This document shows, piece after piece, positions 30,011 through 38,749 of a stretch of DNA of 64,000 nucleotides. Both the position numbers and the translations under genes were made by a program. Positions within the stretch are counted from its first letter, which is position 1; the number at the start of each line of letters is the position of its first letter. Origin of the DNA: Burkholderiaceae bacterium (GTDB lineage: Bacteria; Pseudomonadota; Gammaproteobacteria; Burkholderiales; Burkholderiaceae_A); the NCBI GenBank assembly GCA_018882785.1, contig VERI01000002.1, positions 214,589 to 278,588 of the forward strand, given 5' to 3'. A model generated the notes under the pieces. That model worked only from the letters and a program-made list of their open reading frames with translations. It made no database searches and had not been told where the DNA came from.

Positions 30011-32383
30011 CTATGAATGACTTGCCAATAAAGACTGATATGCCTCACAGGACTGCAGCGACTCGAAGAGCCGTTGCGGCGTCGCGGGAAGCTCCTGAAT
30101 GCCGACCCCAAAACCGGACAAGGCATCACTGATTGCGTTCGCAATCGCAGCTGGCGCACCGATCGTTCCGCCCTCTCCCACACCACGAAAGCCGCCAAGG
30201 GTCGACGGCGACTGGGTATCGAGGTGAACAATCTCCAGATTTGGCACTTCGGGTGCCGACGGCACCAGATAGTCGGCAAGACTTGCGGTCTGCAGCTGTC
30301 CGGTCTCATCATAAAAAACCTCTTCGAATAATGCCGCCCCAATACCTTGGGCAACGGCACCACGAATCTGCCCTTCGACCAACATCGGATTGATCATCTG
30401 GCCACAGTCCTCCGCTACAACATAGGCCTGTATCTCGACTGCAAGGGTCACTGGATCAATCTCCACCTGAACCATATGGGTCGCAGACGATGTGGTGCCA
30501 AACACCGGGTCGTAGACCGCAGAAACCGAAAGCTCCACCCGGAGCTCCTCCGGAAGATTGACCTGGGTATAGACCCGCCGAGCAATCGTATGAAAACTCA
30601 GTCGCTCATTTGTCTGACGGTGAATGACCGTACTGTCGAGAACATCACACTGATCGGGTGTTGTCTGCATGGCGTGGGCTGCAACGTTCAGCAGCCGCTC
30701 CCGCAGCTCACGGCCCGCCTTTAAGGCAGCGCCACCGCTGAGCACTGCGCTTCGGCTGGCATAGCTGCCAGTGCTGTAGGGCACCGCAGACGTATCACCC
30801 ACCACAATTGTGATGTCATCAAGACAGGCCCCGGTCGCATCAGCAACGACCTGCGCCAGTATGGTCTCGTGGCCCTGGCCGTGGGATGCGCAGCCAAATG
30901 CAGCGGTTAGCCTGCCTGTGGAGTCTAGCGTCAGGCAGCAGGTATCTGTGCCGGTATTAATCGGCATTCCGGGAGACGCAGAAATCCGCGAGCCAATTCC
31001 GGTGAGCTCTGCATATGACGCCACACCAATTCCCACCAGCCTGCCGGTCTCACGTGCCCGCTGCTGCTCACGCCGACGATGGTCATAGTCGAATCGGAGG
31101 GCTGCTGCTGCGATGCCCTCTTGGAATGCAGATCGATCCCAGACAATTCCGCTGCCAGTTCTAAATGGAAACTCATCCGGGTTGATGAGGTTTTTTTGCC
31201 GAAATACGACAGGGTCAAGTCCCACACGTGCAGCGGCCATATCCATCAGCCGCTCCATCACAAATGTCGAAATCGGCCGGCCAACACCCCGATACGGGCC
31301 CGCAGGTGCCTTAGGCGTGGCCACTGCACGGGCTGACCCCTGATAGTTGGTAATACGATACGGACCCGGCATAAAACTAATCGCCTGCACCGGTTCGATA
31401 CCTGCAGTCCAGGGATAAATCGAGTAGGCACCGACATCACCCGTGACCTTGGCACGCAGCGCAAGAATGCTGCCATCGGCCGCAACCGCAAGTTCCGCAT
31501 CCACGACCTCATCAAATGCCTGGCTGGTGGCAAGCAGATCCTCCATTCGGTCGCCCGTCCATTTCACGGTCCGCCCGAGCTTGACCGCGAGTGCGCTCAC
31601 GAGGAGTTCCTCCGGATAAACAGATGTCTTGCCGCCAAAGCCCCCACCCACATCCGGTGCGATCACAGTGATCTGAATACCCGGAAGTCGGACGAATTCT
31701 GCAATCGCATCCTTGACGATACCGGGTACCTGGGTCGAGCTGGTCAGCCGCAGCTGGCGACGGCCCGCATCGAATTCAGCAAAACATGCACGATTCTCCA
31801 GTGCAACGGGTGTCTTACGACGAAACCGAAAACGTCCACCAACTGTGTGGTCTGCATCCGCAAAGCCTTGCGTCGGATCACCCCGAACAAACTCGCGAGA
31901 GACCAGTACATTACTGGACAGTTCAGGATGCAGAATCGGTGCCTGCTCGGCGGCAGCACGCTCGGGATCATGCTCGGCGTCAAGCGGCTCAAGTTCTAAC
32001 TGAATCGCCTCAAGCGCATCTTCAGCACGGTAGCGATCCACAGCCGCAACCACAACCACTGGCTCACCCACATAACGCACCACATCGACAGCCAGTGCAG
32101 GCATCTGTGTGGGCTGATAATGCAGCATTTTTGAAGGCGCAACCATGGGCGCGATCCAATCATGGATGTCCTCTGCCGTCACGACTGTGAACACGCCAGG
32201 CATCGCTCGGGCTGCCGAAACATCCAGACGTATGATTCGGGCATAGGCTGCGGGGCTTCGCAGAACTGCCAGATGGAGCGCCTGGCGAACAGGGTGGTCA
32301 TCCGTGTACTGCCCGCGCCCGGTCAGCAGCCGCAGGTCTTCCCGTCGCAGTACCGACTGGCCAATCTTAGAATCAGAATTCAT
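30011..32383 (-). CDS. molybdenum hydroxylase large subunit (CoxL/XDH family)
   Basis: About 790 residues with the aldehyde oxidase/xanthine dehydrogenase a/b hammerhead domain at the N-terminus (LTGRGQYTDDHP) and the molybdopterin cytosine dinucleotide-binding domain after about residue 160. The motifs PDVGGGFGGK, APAGPYRGVGRP and FRGVGEGGTIG are present, the last carrying the catalytic glutamate (about 737). There is no AYRCSFR loop of true CO dehydrogenase, so it is a hydroxylase of a carbon substrate using water. The start is ATG 32383 with GGAA upstream; a GTG at 32395 is possible. Its FAD and 2Fe-2S partners are encoded upstream, separated from it by an MBL hydrolase gene. Confidence 0.9.
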   Translation of the reverse strand: MNSDSKIGQSVLRREDLRLLTGRGQYTDDHPVRQALHLAVLRSPAAYARIIRLDVSAARAMPGVFTVVTAEDIHDWIAPMVAPSKMLHYQPTQMPALAVDVVRYVGEPVVVVAAVDRYRAEDALEAIQLELEPLDAEHDPERAAAEQAPILHPELSSNVLVSREFVRGDPTQGFADADHTVGGRFRFRRKTPVALENRACFAEFDAGRRQLRLTSSTQVPGIVKDAIAEFVRLPGIQITVIAPDVGGGFGGKTSVYPEELLVSALAVKLGRTVKWTGDRMEDLLATSQAFDEVVDAELAVAADGSILALRAKVTGDVGAYSIYPWTAGIEPVQAISFMPGPYRITNYQGSARAVATPKAPAGPYRGVGRPISTFVMERLMDMAAARVGLDPVVFRQKNLINPDEFPFRTGSGIVWDRSAFQEGIAAAALRFDYDHRRREQQRARETGRLVGIGVASYAELTGIGSRISASPGMPINTGTDTCCLTLDSTGRLTAAFGCASHGQGHETILAQVVADATGACLDDITIVVGDTSAVPYSTGSYASRSAVLSGGAALKAGRELRERLLNVAAHAMQTTPDQCDVLDSTVIHRQTNERLSFHTIARRVYTQVNLPEELRVELSVSAVYDPVFGTTSSATHMVQVEIDPVTLAVEIQAYVVAEDCGQMINPMLVEGQIRGAVAQGIGAALFEEVFYDETGQLQTASLADYLVPSAPEVPNLEIVHLDTQSPSTLGGFRGVGEGGTIGAPAAIANAISDALSGFGVGIQELPATPQRLFESLQSCEAYQSLLASHS

Positions 32384-32394
32384 CAGCAGTTCCA

Positions 32395-33156
32395 CTACTC
32401 ATACGCCAACGCCCCAGTGCGCAAGGTGTCCCACTGTACGGGATCATGGCCACACAACACGGTATAGCCCTGAGACTGAATCCGGCGTAATTCTGCAAGC
32501 GATGCAGTCAGTAACTCCGGATTCCAGGTATTGCGCGGAATAATTTCGCCCAGCAGATGCTCTGACATCGGCACGCAGTCCGATGCAAGCACGAAACGAT
32601 CACCGCTCTCGAGATGCACCAATGCTGCCGTCATGCCAGGCGTGTGCCCGGGAACCGGCAACAGAATCAGCCGGCCATCGCCGAAGATATCGACCGACTC
32701 TGAAAATGGTCGAATCGATGTGCCCTCTGCCCAGTCTTCAGAAAAAATACCTTGGGCCAGGGCATCGGGCCGACGGGCGTATTCCAACTCCTGCGCATGG
32801 GCTCTGACCTCGGCACGACGGAAGAACCGATTACAGCCGCAGTGATCCGTATGCAGATGGGAATTGATCACCAGATCAATGTCATCGGGCGTCAGCCCAA
32901 GTTCCGCCAGTTGGTCAATCAGATTGTCCTCAGGCCGTCCAACGGGCGTCATGAATTTTGCAAGCCCTCCCCACCGGGCCTCTGGTTCAGTGACGACCGC
33001 AGGATGGCATCCCGTATCAAACAGAACGTTTCCGCGCGGATGGCGCAACAGATAACAATTGACAGGCAGCCGCATTTTTTCCGCACGGTCCGCATCCGGA
33101 TAGAACACCGATCGACGCATCTGCAGAAATCCACCGGTAAGAACATGCATGCGCAT
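32395..33156 (-). CDS. MBL-fold hydrolase (lactonase-like)
   Basis: A 253-residue metallo-beta-lactamase fold protein with the dinuclear zinc motif HLHTDHCG, a later aspartate in VLASDCVPM and a histidine in LCGHDP. The layout is that of N-acyl homoserine lactonase-like enzymes, which open lactones, but thioester or ester hydrolysis is equally possible. It is inserted inside the molybdenum hydroxylase operon between the 2Fe-2S and Mo subunit genes. It overlaps the 2Fe-2S gene end by one base, so hydrolysis of the hydroxylase product is a reasonable guess. Confidence 0.85.
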   Translation of the reverse strand: MRMHVLTGGFLQMRRSVFYPDADRAEKMRLPVNCYLLRHPRGNVLFDTGCHPAVVTEPEARWGGLAKFMTPVGRPEDNLIDQLAELGLTPDDIDLVINSHLHTDHCGCNRFFRRAEVRAHAQELEYARRPDALAQGIFSEDWAEGTSIRPFSESVDIFGDGRLILLPVPGHTPGMTAALVHLESGDRFVLASDCVPMSEHLLGEIIPRNTWNPELLTASLAELRRIQSQGYTVLCGHDPVQWDTLRTGALAYE

Positions 33157-33686
33157 TATTTACTCTCCGAGTGTGGCTTCGCACAGGCCATCACCGCCTG
33201 CACGATGCCCTGATAGCCCGTGCATCGGCATAGATTGCCAGACAACAGATCCCGAATCTGCGCCTCATCTGCGTTGGGATAGCGCTCCACAATTTCACTG
33301 GCTGTCATCAGCATCCCCGGGGTGCAAAATCCACACTGCAGTCCGTGACATTCACGAAACGCCTGCTGCAACGGATTTAACTGATCTGGCGATCCCAGCG
33401 CCTCAACCGTCTGAATCGATAAACCATTGGCCTGCACAGCCAGCATGAGACAGGCGCGCATCGAAACCCCATCCACCAGAATCGTGCAGGCACCACAGAC
33501 ACCGTGCTCGCAGCCGACATGTGTTCCCGTAAGGCCCAGCGTATGCCGAAGAAAATCTGACAGCAGAAGACGCGGCTCCACGCGTCGCTCGATGACCTCG
33601 CCATTGACGATCACCCAGAGATCATGAAGCTCTGTCTGCCCATCGCCAGTCGACGGAGAGAGTTGTAACGCTGGTTCCGAATTCAT
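33156..33686 (-). CDS. molybdenum hydroxylase 2Fe-2S subunit (CoxS type)
   Basis: A 176-residue subunit with both iron-sulfur sites: the plant-type ferredoxin set Cys59, 64, 67 and 79 (GCEHGVCGACTILVDG), and the second, all-helical set Cys118, 121, 153 and 155 (QCGFCTPGM, LCRCTGY). It carries electrons from the molybdenum site to FAD in the three-subunit hydroxylase. The N-terminus is about 20 residues longer than in its paralogue at 44150. The FAD subunit gene is just upstream (15 bases). Confidence 0.93.
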   Translation of the reverse strand: MNSEPALQLSPSTGDGQTELHDLWVIVNGEVIERRVEPRLLLSDFLRHTLGLTGTHVGCEHGVCGACTILVDGVSMRACLMLAVQANGLSIQTVEALGSPDQLNPLQQAFRECHGLQCGFCTPGMLMTASEIVERYPNADEAQIRDLLSGNLCRCTGYQGIVQAVMACAKPHSESK

Positions 33687-33701
33687 AGATCTCCCATCCT
33701 C

Positions 33702-34601
33702 TCAATGTGTCGCCGCATGGGATTGGCCCCCTGAGGTGCCATGAAGATCTGAGGCTTCTGCCAGACAGCGCGCCACCAAGGATCTCGCAAGGTGACGCCG
33801 GAACTGCGCCGATGCCTGTCGGTCATTCATCAGATCCATATCACCGCAAATATCCGCAGAACACTCGCGAATCAGCTGATCACTTGGCCGTTGACCCCTG
33901 AGCGCACTCTCGAGATCGGTCAGACGAAACGCACGATCCATTACACCCATCAGTCCGACCCGCGCCGACCGAATCTGTTGCCCATCAAAATCCAGAATGA
34001 CCGCGCAGGCGGCCATGGCGAAGTCCCCCGGACGGCGAGATACTTCCTGAAACACGGCACGATGGCCCTTCGGCAAGGCGGGAAACCTCACCTGAATAAT
34101 CATCTCGTCTTCTTGCAGATCCGTGGTCAGCGGGCCAAGGAAAAAATCATTCGCTGCGACCCGACGATCTCCACGCACGGAACTCAGTGTCAGCTCCGCC
34201 TCGAGTAAGACCGCCAACAAGGCCCACTCCGCCGCAGGATCTGCATGGGCAAGGCTGCCCCCGATCGTGCCGCGATTACGAATGGCCAGGTGGGCAACAT
34301 GCCGCAACGCCTGCGGAATAATTGGCCAGCCTGTCGCCGCAAGGGGCGACTCGATCATCGCGTTATGCCGCATACGGGCGCCGCAGATCAGGCCGCCCTG
34401 GCTATCTTGGGTCAAGGTTTCAAGCTCCAACAGGCGCCCAATATCAATGACGACACCTGGCTGCACCACTCGAAAATTCATCATCGGAATCAGGCTCTGG
34501 CCGCCAGCGATAATCTTGGCCGATCCCACATGGGCCGACAACATCTGCCGGGCCTCCGCCAGCGTCTCGGGAACGAGATAGCGAAATAACGGTGGCTTCA
34601 C
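33702..34601 (-). CDS. molybdenum hydroxylase FAD subunit (CoxM type)
   Basis: A 299-residue FAD-binding subunit with the two flavin motifs of the family, IAGGQSLIPMMNFR and TIGGSLAHADPAAEW. It lacks the extra cysteine-rich loop that carries a 4Fe-4S cluster in 4-hydroxybenzoyl-CoA reductase, so it should be a hydroxylase module rather than a dearomatising reductase. It is encoded two bases after the CoxG-crotonase fusion and before the 2Fe-2S subunit. Confidence 0.91.
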   Translation of the reverse strand: MKPPLFRYLVPETLAEARQMLSAHVGSAKIIAGGQSLIPMMNFRVVQPGVVIDIGRLLELETLTQDSQGGLICGARMRHNAMIESPLAATGWPIIPQALRHVAHLAIRNRGTIGGSLAHADPAAEWALLAVLLEAELTLSSVRGDRRVAANDFFLGPLTTDLQEDEMIIQVRFPALPKGHRAVFQEVSRRPGDFAMAACAVILDFDGQQIRSARVGLMGVMDRAFRLTDLESALRGQRPSDQLIRECSADICGDMDLMNDRQASAQFRRHLARSLVARCLAEASDLHGTSGGQSHAATH

Positions 34602-34603
34602 CC

Positions 34604-35995
34604 CTAAGACCCCTGAAACCTCGGCGTACGTTTCTCTAAAAATGCCTGCCGTCCCTCGCGATAGTCCTGGCTATCGCTCGCCTGGCGAATTCTTCGTTCA
34701 GCCTCGGCAGCATCAAGCCCAGCGAGAGACAGCGCCATCGAGTTCAGCATGAACTTTGCCCCTGACTGGGTCAGAGGGGCCTGCTGAATCATCTGTTGCG
34801 CAAAACGGCGTGCTGCCGCCATCGGGTCCTGTGCCAGCGGTGCCGGACGGCGCTTAAACCAGCCCAGCCAGCCTGCGCTGTCGCTGGGTGTCGCTTCCTC
34901 CCGGTGATCAATAAACCCCCAGCGCAGGGCATCGTCTGCACCGAACCGTTGTGCTGAAAATAAAATTTGCTTGGCCCGCGTCACACCCACGAGGGCCAGA
35001 AGCTTCGCGGTCCCATTAACGCCATAGACGATCGAAAGCCTTCCAGCGGGGATTCCGAAGACAGCATCCGCGGCCGCCATTCGAAAGTCACACGACATGG
35101 CCAGATGCGCGCCACCGCCCAGGCAATAGCCCGAGATCACAGCAATCGTGGGCTTGGGCAGTTGGAAGATCGCCGAACAGCAGGCGTCCACCGCAACTTC
35201 ATAGTCTCTGCTTTGCTGTGCGTTATCGCGGACTGACTCAAATTCCGCGATATCGGCACCCGCACAGAAATTTCCTCCTGCCCCAGTCAGAATCACCACA
35301 CGCACCTGTCTGTCTTTACCCAGATCGTCGAAGATCTGAGCAAGACGCTTCCACATCTGCAGGCTCATCGCGTTTTTCACGGCAGGACGATTCAGGGTCA
35401 CGATGGCCATGCCATCGGTCACAAATAGCTTGATCGGATCCTCAGTGCCCGTGGCAGCCACGACAGGCCGGCCCGATTGCTGGCTATCCGGCAGTCTGTG
35501 CGCACGGGTCTCGGTCGGTGAATCTTCAGATGGCAGATCCTGCGCCGAATCAGGGCCTTCGATGGCCTGACGGAATTTTGCAAAGAACTCTTCTGACAGG
35601 CTCTTGGCAGCGGCATCCACCAGACGAGATCCCAACTGGGCAAGCTTGCCAAATAGCTGGGCCTGTGCCGAGTACGTCAGCTGGGTCTGGTCTGCAGCAA
35701 GCTCCTCTAGTGCCACCTGAATCGTCACTTTTGCAGAACCTGCAACACCACCCTGGCCCTCGCCCTGCAACGTATAGCGACGTGGCGCATCAATATCACT
35801 GAGGCTGACGCGTCCTTGAAATCGCGCTTTAATTGGACCAAGCTTTGTGACGACCGTTGCAGCAAACGAAGTGTCACTATCCTGCACCAGGGATTCACAT
35901 CCCGGAATACAACGCTGCAGCACCTCTACAGCATTGAGACTGTCCCAGACCACCTGCCGAGGCGCCCGGATTGTCACCCCGCCTTTTATCTCCAA
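34604..35995 (-). CDS. CoxG domain fused to a crotonase-like domain
   Basis: A single 463-residue frame joining two unrelated domains. Residues 1-145 are a CoxG/SRPBCC domain (IRAPRQVVWDSLN, VLQRCIPGCESL, KLGPIKARFQG), known in CO dehydrogenase clusters as a factor for membrane attachment or maturation. A polar linker spans about 146-185, and residues 186-463 are a crotonase with oxyanion segments NFCAGADI and CLGGGAHLAM. The two hydratase glutamates are absent: the first position is His297 and the second Ala317 (FGIPAGRLSIVYG), so it may be a hydrolase or isomerase. It sits at the head of the molybdenum hydroxylase genes. No frameshift or stop separates the halves. Confidence 0.9.
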   Translation of the reverse strand: MEIKGGVTIRAPRQVVWDSLNAVEVLQRCIPGCESLVQDSDTSFAATVVTKLGPIKARFQGRVSLSDIDAPRRYTLQGEGQGGVAGSAKVTIQVALEELAADQTQLTYSAQAQLFGKLAQLGSRLVDAAAKSLSEEFFAKFRQAIEGPDSAQDLPSEDSPTETRAHRLPDSQQSGRPVVAATGTEDPIKLFVTDGMAIVTLNRPAVKNAMSLQMWKRLAQIFDDLGKDRQVRVVILTGAGGNFCAGADIAEFESVRDNAQQSRDYEVAVDACCSAIFQLPKPTIAVISGYCLGGGAHLAMSCDFRMAAADAVFGIPAGRLSIVYGVNGTAKLLALVGVTRAKQILFSAQRFGADDALRWGFIDHREEATPSDSAGWLGWFKRRPAPLAQDPMAAARRFAQQMIQQAPLTQSGAKFMLNSMALSLAGLDAAEAERRIRQASDSQDYREGRQAFLEKRTPRFQGS

Positions 35996-36016
35996 CGCGT
36001 TTGACTCCTGATCTGG

Positions 36017-36457
36017 TTATTGGCGTACAAGACCCGACAGCACTTTCCGAAAATTATCGGGAATGCTAATAGGCCGATTGGTCTGACGATCCACGTAAAC
36101 ATGAACAAAATGTCCCAGCGCAGAGACCTCAGTCTGATCATTGGCGAATACGCCGAGTTCATACTGCACACTGCTGTTGCCTATTTTGGCGACCCGCATG
36201 CCAATCTGAATCCGATCTGGAAACTTGATGGAAGAAAAATATTGACAACGGGTCTCGATCACCAGCCCAACCACCGGACTGTTCTCAATATCGAGCACCC
36301 CTTGTGCAATCAGATATTCATTTACCGCGGTATCAAAATACGAGTAATACACCACGTTATTCACATGGCCGTAGACATCATTGTCAGACCAGCGCGTGGA
36401 AACCGGCATCAGCACCGAAAAGTCGTCCTTCACCAGCCGTTTTTTCTGTTCGCTCAC
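36017..36457 (-). CDS. acyl-CoA thioesterase, hotdog fold (YbgC/4HBT type)
   Basis: A 146-residue hotdog-fold protein. The motif TRWSDNDVYGHVNNVVYYSYFD includes the catalytic aspartate and the helix-start residues typical of 4-hydroxybenzoyl-CoA thioesterase-type enzymes. It would release a free acid from a CoA thioester. Its start overlaps the stop of the iron alcohol dehydrogenase gene by 4 bases, and the CoxG-crotonase fusion follows after 21 bases. Confidence 0.87.
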   Translation of the reverse strand: MSEQKKRLVKDDFSVLMPVSTRWSDNDVYGHVNNVVYYSYFDTAVNEYLIAQGVLDIENSPVVGLVIETRCQYFSSIKFPDRIQIGMRVAKIGNSSVQYELGVFANDQTEVSALGHFVHVYVDRQTNRPISIPDNFRKVLSGLVRQ

Positions 36458-37611
36458 AGCACCTCCGAGTAAATCGCAAGGGCGTCTTCATAGCTGACCT
36501 CACGCGGGTTATTGACCAGCAGACGGGTCTGCTTCATGGCATCGGTCGCCAGATCAGGCAGGTCCGATGCCGATATGCCCACCTGGGATAGACGGGTCTC
36601 TAGACCAAGCTCGGGGGCAAGCCGGGCCATCGCATCGACAAACCAGTCTGCCGTATCTGCATCGTCGCCCTTCGATGGGGCACCGACAATCCGGCCAAGC
36701 TCAGCATATTGGACGCGGGCCTGCGACATGTTAAAGCGCAGCACAGGCGCAAGCACCAGCGAATTCGATAAGCCATGGGCCACATGGAACCGTGCGCCCA
36801 CAGGATAGGCAAGGGCGTGTACCGCAGCGACCGGTGCATTCGCAAACGCCATGCCCGCCAGACAGGCGCCGATCAGCATATTTTCGCGGGCCGCCAGATC
36901 ATCGCCGTGCTCACATGCCTGGCGGATATTTCCGGACAGCAGCCGCATCGCTTCGCGGGCCAGACAATCTGAAATCGGATTCTTGAGACGTTTGCTCGTG
37001 AATGCCTCGATGGCATGCACCATCGCATCGATACCTGTTGCCGCCGTGACATGCGCCGGCAGGCCAAGGGTGAGCGTGGCGTCAAGAATCGCCAGGTCCG
37101 GCAATAGCGGGGGTGCGACAACGCCTTTTTTCTCTCCTGCGCCGGTCGTCACAATGGCTATCTGGGTCACCTCTGAGCCAGTGCCTGAAGTTGTTGGAAT
37201 AAGAAAAAGCGGCAGTCGCTGGCCCTTCACCATTCCGACGCCGTAAATATCTTCAAGTCGCTCGGCTGATCGGGCAAGCAGTGCCACCAGCTTTGCGGCA
37301 TCCATCGAACTGCCACCCCCAAAGCCAATCACCAGATCCACTTTTTCCGACTTCGCCTGTGCGACCGCCTGCAAAATGACGGTATCCGGTGGGTCCGCCA
37401 CCACATCGGCAAAGACCACCGGTTCGATCAAAGCCCGCGCAAACGCGCTGCGGGCGCCATCCAACAGGCCTGCTTTCATGACGCCTGCATCCGTCACGAT
37501 CATCGGCCGCTTACAGCCCAGCGCCATGATGCGGGCTGCGAGCTCATCGCCCACCGCGCCTCTGCGCACCAGGATGGATCGACTTGTGGCGAACTCAAAT
37601 GATGCGGACAT
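36454..37611 (-). CDS. iron-containing alcohol dehydrogenase
   Basis: A 385-residue group III (iron-dependent) dehydrogenase. The nucleotide site GFGGGSSMDAAK, the segment IPTTSGTGSEVTQ, and the metal-binding histidines in GIDAMVHAIEAF and ALAYPVGARFHVAHGLSN are all present. The family includes maleylacetate reductases as well as alcohol dehydrogenases, so it could reduce a ring-cleavage product or oxidise a hydroxyl intermediate. It lies directly downstream of the MerR regulator gene and overlaps the thioesterase gene. Confidence 0.88.
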   Translation of the reverse strand: MSASFEFATSRSILVRRGAVGDELAARIMALGCKRPMIVTDAGVMKAGLLDGARSAFARALIEPVVFADVVADPPDTVILQAVAQAKSEKVDLVIGFGGGSSMDAAKLVALLARSAERLEDIYGVGMVKGQRLPLFLIPTTSGTGSEVTQIAIVTTGAGEKKGVVAPPLLPDLAILDATLTLGLPAHVTAATGIDAMVHAIEAFTSKRLKNPISDCLAREAMRLLSGNIRQACEHGDDLAARENMLIGACLAGMAFANAPVAAVHALAYPVGARFHVAHGLSNSLVLAPVLRFNMSQARVQYAELGRIVGAPSKGDDADTADWFVDAMARLAPELGLETRLSQVGISASDLPDLATDAMKQTRLLVNNPREVSYEDALAIYSEVL

Positions 37612-37623
37612 CGCGATCCTCTC

Positions 37624-38001
37624 TTAGTTACTTTTTAAGAATTTGCGGGCGTTCTTTTCGTGCATCCGCATCTCTTCGAGCTGCATCTGTAAATCCTGCA
37701 GCTTGGCCTCAAGGGTCTGCTTGTGATTGAGCAGCGTAGCCAGAAACTCCCGCAGTTGGACCTGACTGCTGCCGGGGCCGTCGTAGAGGTCCAGAATTGA
37801 TTTGATTTCTTGCAGACTGAACCCCAGCCGTTTTCCCCTTAGCGTCAGCCGAAGCCGGGTTCTATCCGCAGCGCTAAAGACACGCGTTCGGCCATTGCTG
37901 GTGCGGCTCGGGTGGAGCAGCCCTTCGACTTCGTAGAGCCGGATACTGCGGGTTGAAATTCCAAATTCTTTGGCCAAATCCCCGATACCGTAGTCGACCA
38001 T
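37624..38001 (-). CDS. MerR family transcriptional regulator
   Basis: A 125-residue MerR protein: the helix-turn-helix IGDLAKEFGISTRSIRLYEVEGLL, the wing SNGRTRVFSAADRTRLRL, and a C-terminal coiled coil (about 80-120) for dimerisation. The arrangement and short length resemble LiuR-type regulators of acyl-CoA and branched-chain acid catabolism. No cysteine metal site is seen, which argues against a metal sensor. The start MVDYGIG at 38001 is chosen because the open frame upstream would overlap livF by 130 bases. Dyads at 42760 and 52978 are candidate targets. Confidence 0.87.
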   Translation of the reverse strand: MVDYGIGDLAKEFGISTRSIRLYEVEGLLHPSRTSNGRTRVFSAADRTRLRLTLRGKRLGFSLQEIKSILDLYDGPGSSQVQLREFLATLLNHKQTLEAKLQDLQMQLEEMRMHEKNARKFLKSN

Positions 38002-38035
38002 CGGTGCCGCCTGCGCCCCCTTATGGGCCCTTGTT

Positions 38036-38749
38036 TTATACGCTGACGCGTTCGATGAGCTTTTCGCGCTCGCTCTCATTACGTGAGTCTCCCTCCAGAA
38101 CCACCTGTCCACGCTCGATTGCATAATGTCGATCACACAACGTGATCGCTTTTCGAATATTTTGCTCAATCAGCAAAATTGCGATGTTTCTTTTTTTCAT
38201 GTCCTGCATGAGCGTGAAAATTTCCGCAACAATCAGCGGCGCCAAGCCTTCCGTTGGCTCATCAATCAGCAGCAGCCTTGGCTCCCCAATGAGCACCCGG
38301 GCCATCGCGAGCATCTGCTGTTCTCCGCCAGATAAGGTCGTGCCCGCCTGATGGCGGCGCTCACCGAGCCGCGGGAATCGCTTAAATACCTCGTCGATAC
38401 GGGCCAGCGCCGCCTTGCGTCCTGATGCGTCGACCTGCATCAGTCCCAGCCGCAGGTTCTCCTCGACCGTGAGCCCCGGGAAAATGCGTCGATCTTCCGG
38501 CACAAGTCCAACGCCCCGACGGGTGATGAGGTCTGGCGTCAGGCCGCCAATCTCCTCGCCGTTCAGCACAATCGAGCCCTCCGAGGGTCGATGCCAGCCC
38601 GCAATTGTTTTAACGATTGTGGTTTTGCCGACACCATTGCGTCCAAACAGCCCCACCGTTTCACCAGGCCGAATAGTCAGCGTTACGCCCTGCAGTACGT
38701 GCGAGAGGCCAAGACGCACATGCACATTGTGAAGTTCCAATGCATTCAT
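38036..38749 (-). CDS. livF: branched-chain-type ABC transporter ATPase LivF
   Basis: A 237-residue ATPase with Walker A GRNGVGKTT, signature LSGGEQQMLAMARVL and Walker B LLLIDEPTEGLAP, the length and order typical of LivF. With LivG it powers uptake through LivH and LivM. Transporters of this class near aromatic catabolic genes often import aromatic or alicyclic acids rather than amino acids. Its start overlaps the livG stop by 4 bases. Confidence 0.92.
   Translation of the reverse strand: MNALELHNVHVRLGLSHVLQGVTLTIRPGETVGLFGRNGVGKTTIVKTIAGWHRPSEGSIVLNGEEIGGLTPDLITRRGVGLVPEDRRIFPGLTVEENLRLGLMQVDASGRKAALARIDEVFKRFPRLGERRHQAGTTLSGGEQQMLAMARVLIGEPRLLLIDEPTEGLAPLIVAEIFTLMQDMKKRNIAILLIEQNIRKAITLCDRHYAIERGQVVLEGDSRNESEREKLIERVSV

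Noticed and set aside
30011..32383. Carbon monoxide dehydrogenase large subunit
   Set aside because: The active-site loop with the copper-binding cysteine (AYRCSFR) of true CO dehydrogenase is not present; the corresponding region reads PYRGVGRP, as in other molybdenum hydroxylases.
33702..34601. 4-Hydroxybenzoyl-CoA reductase FAD subunit
   Set aside because: The cysteine-rich loop that binds the extra 4Fe-4S cluster in HcrB is missing and the protein is of normal CoxM length.
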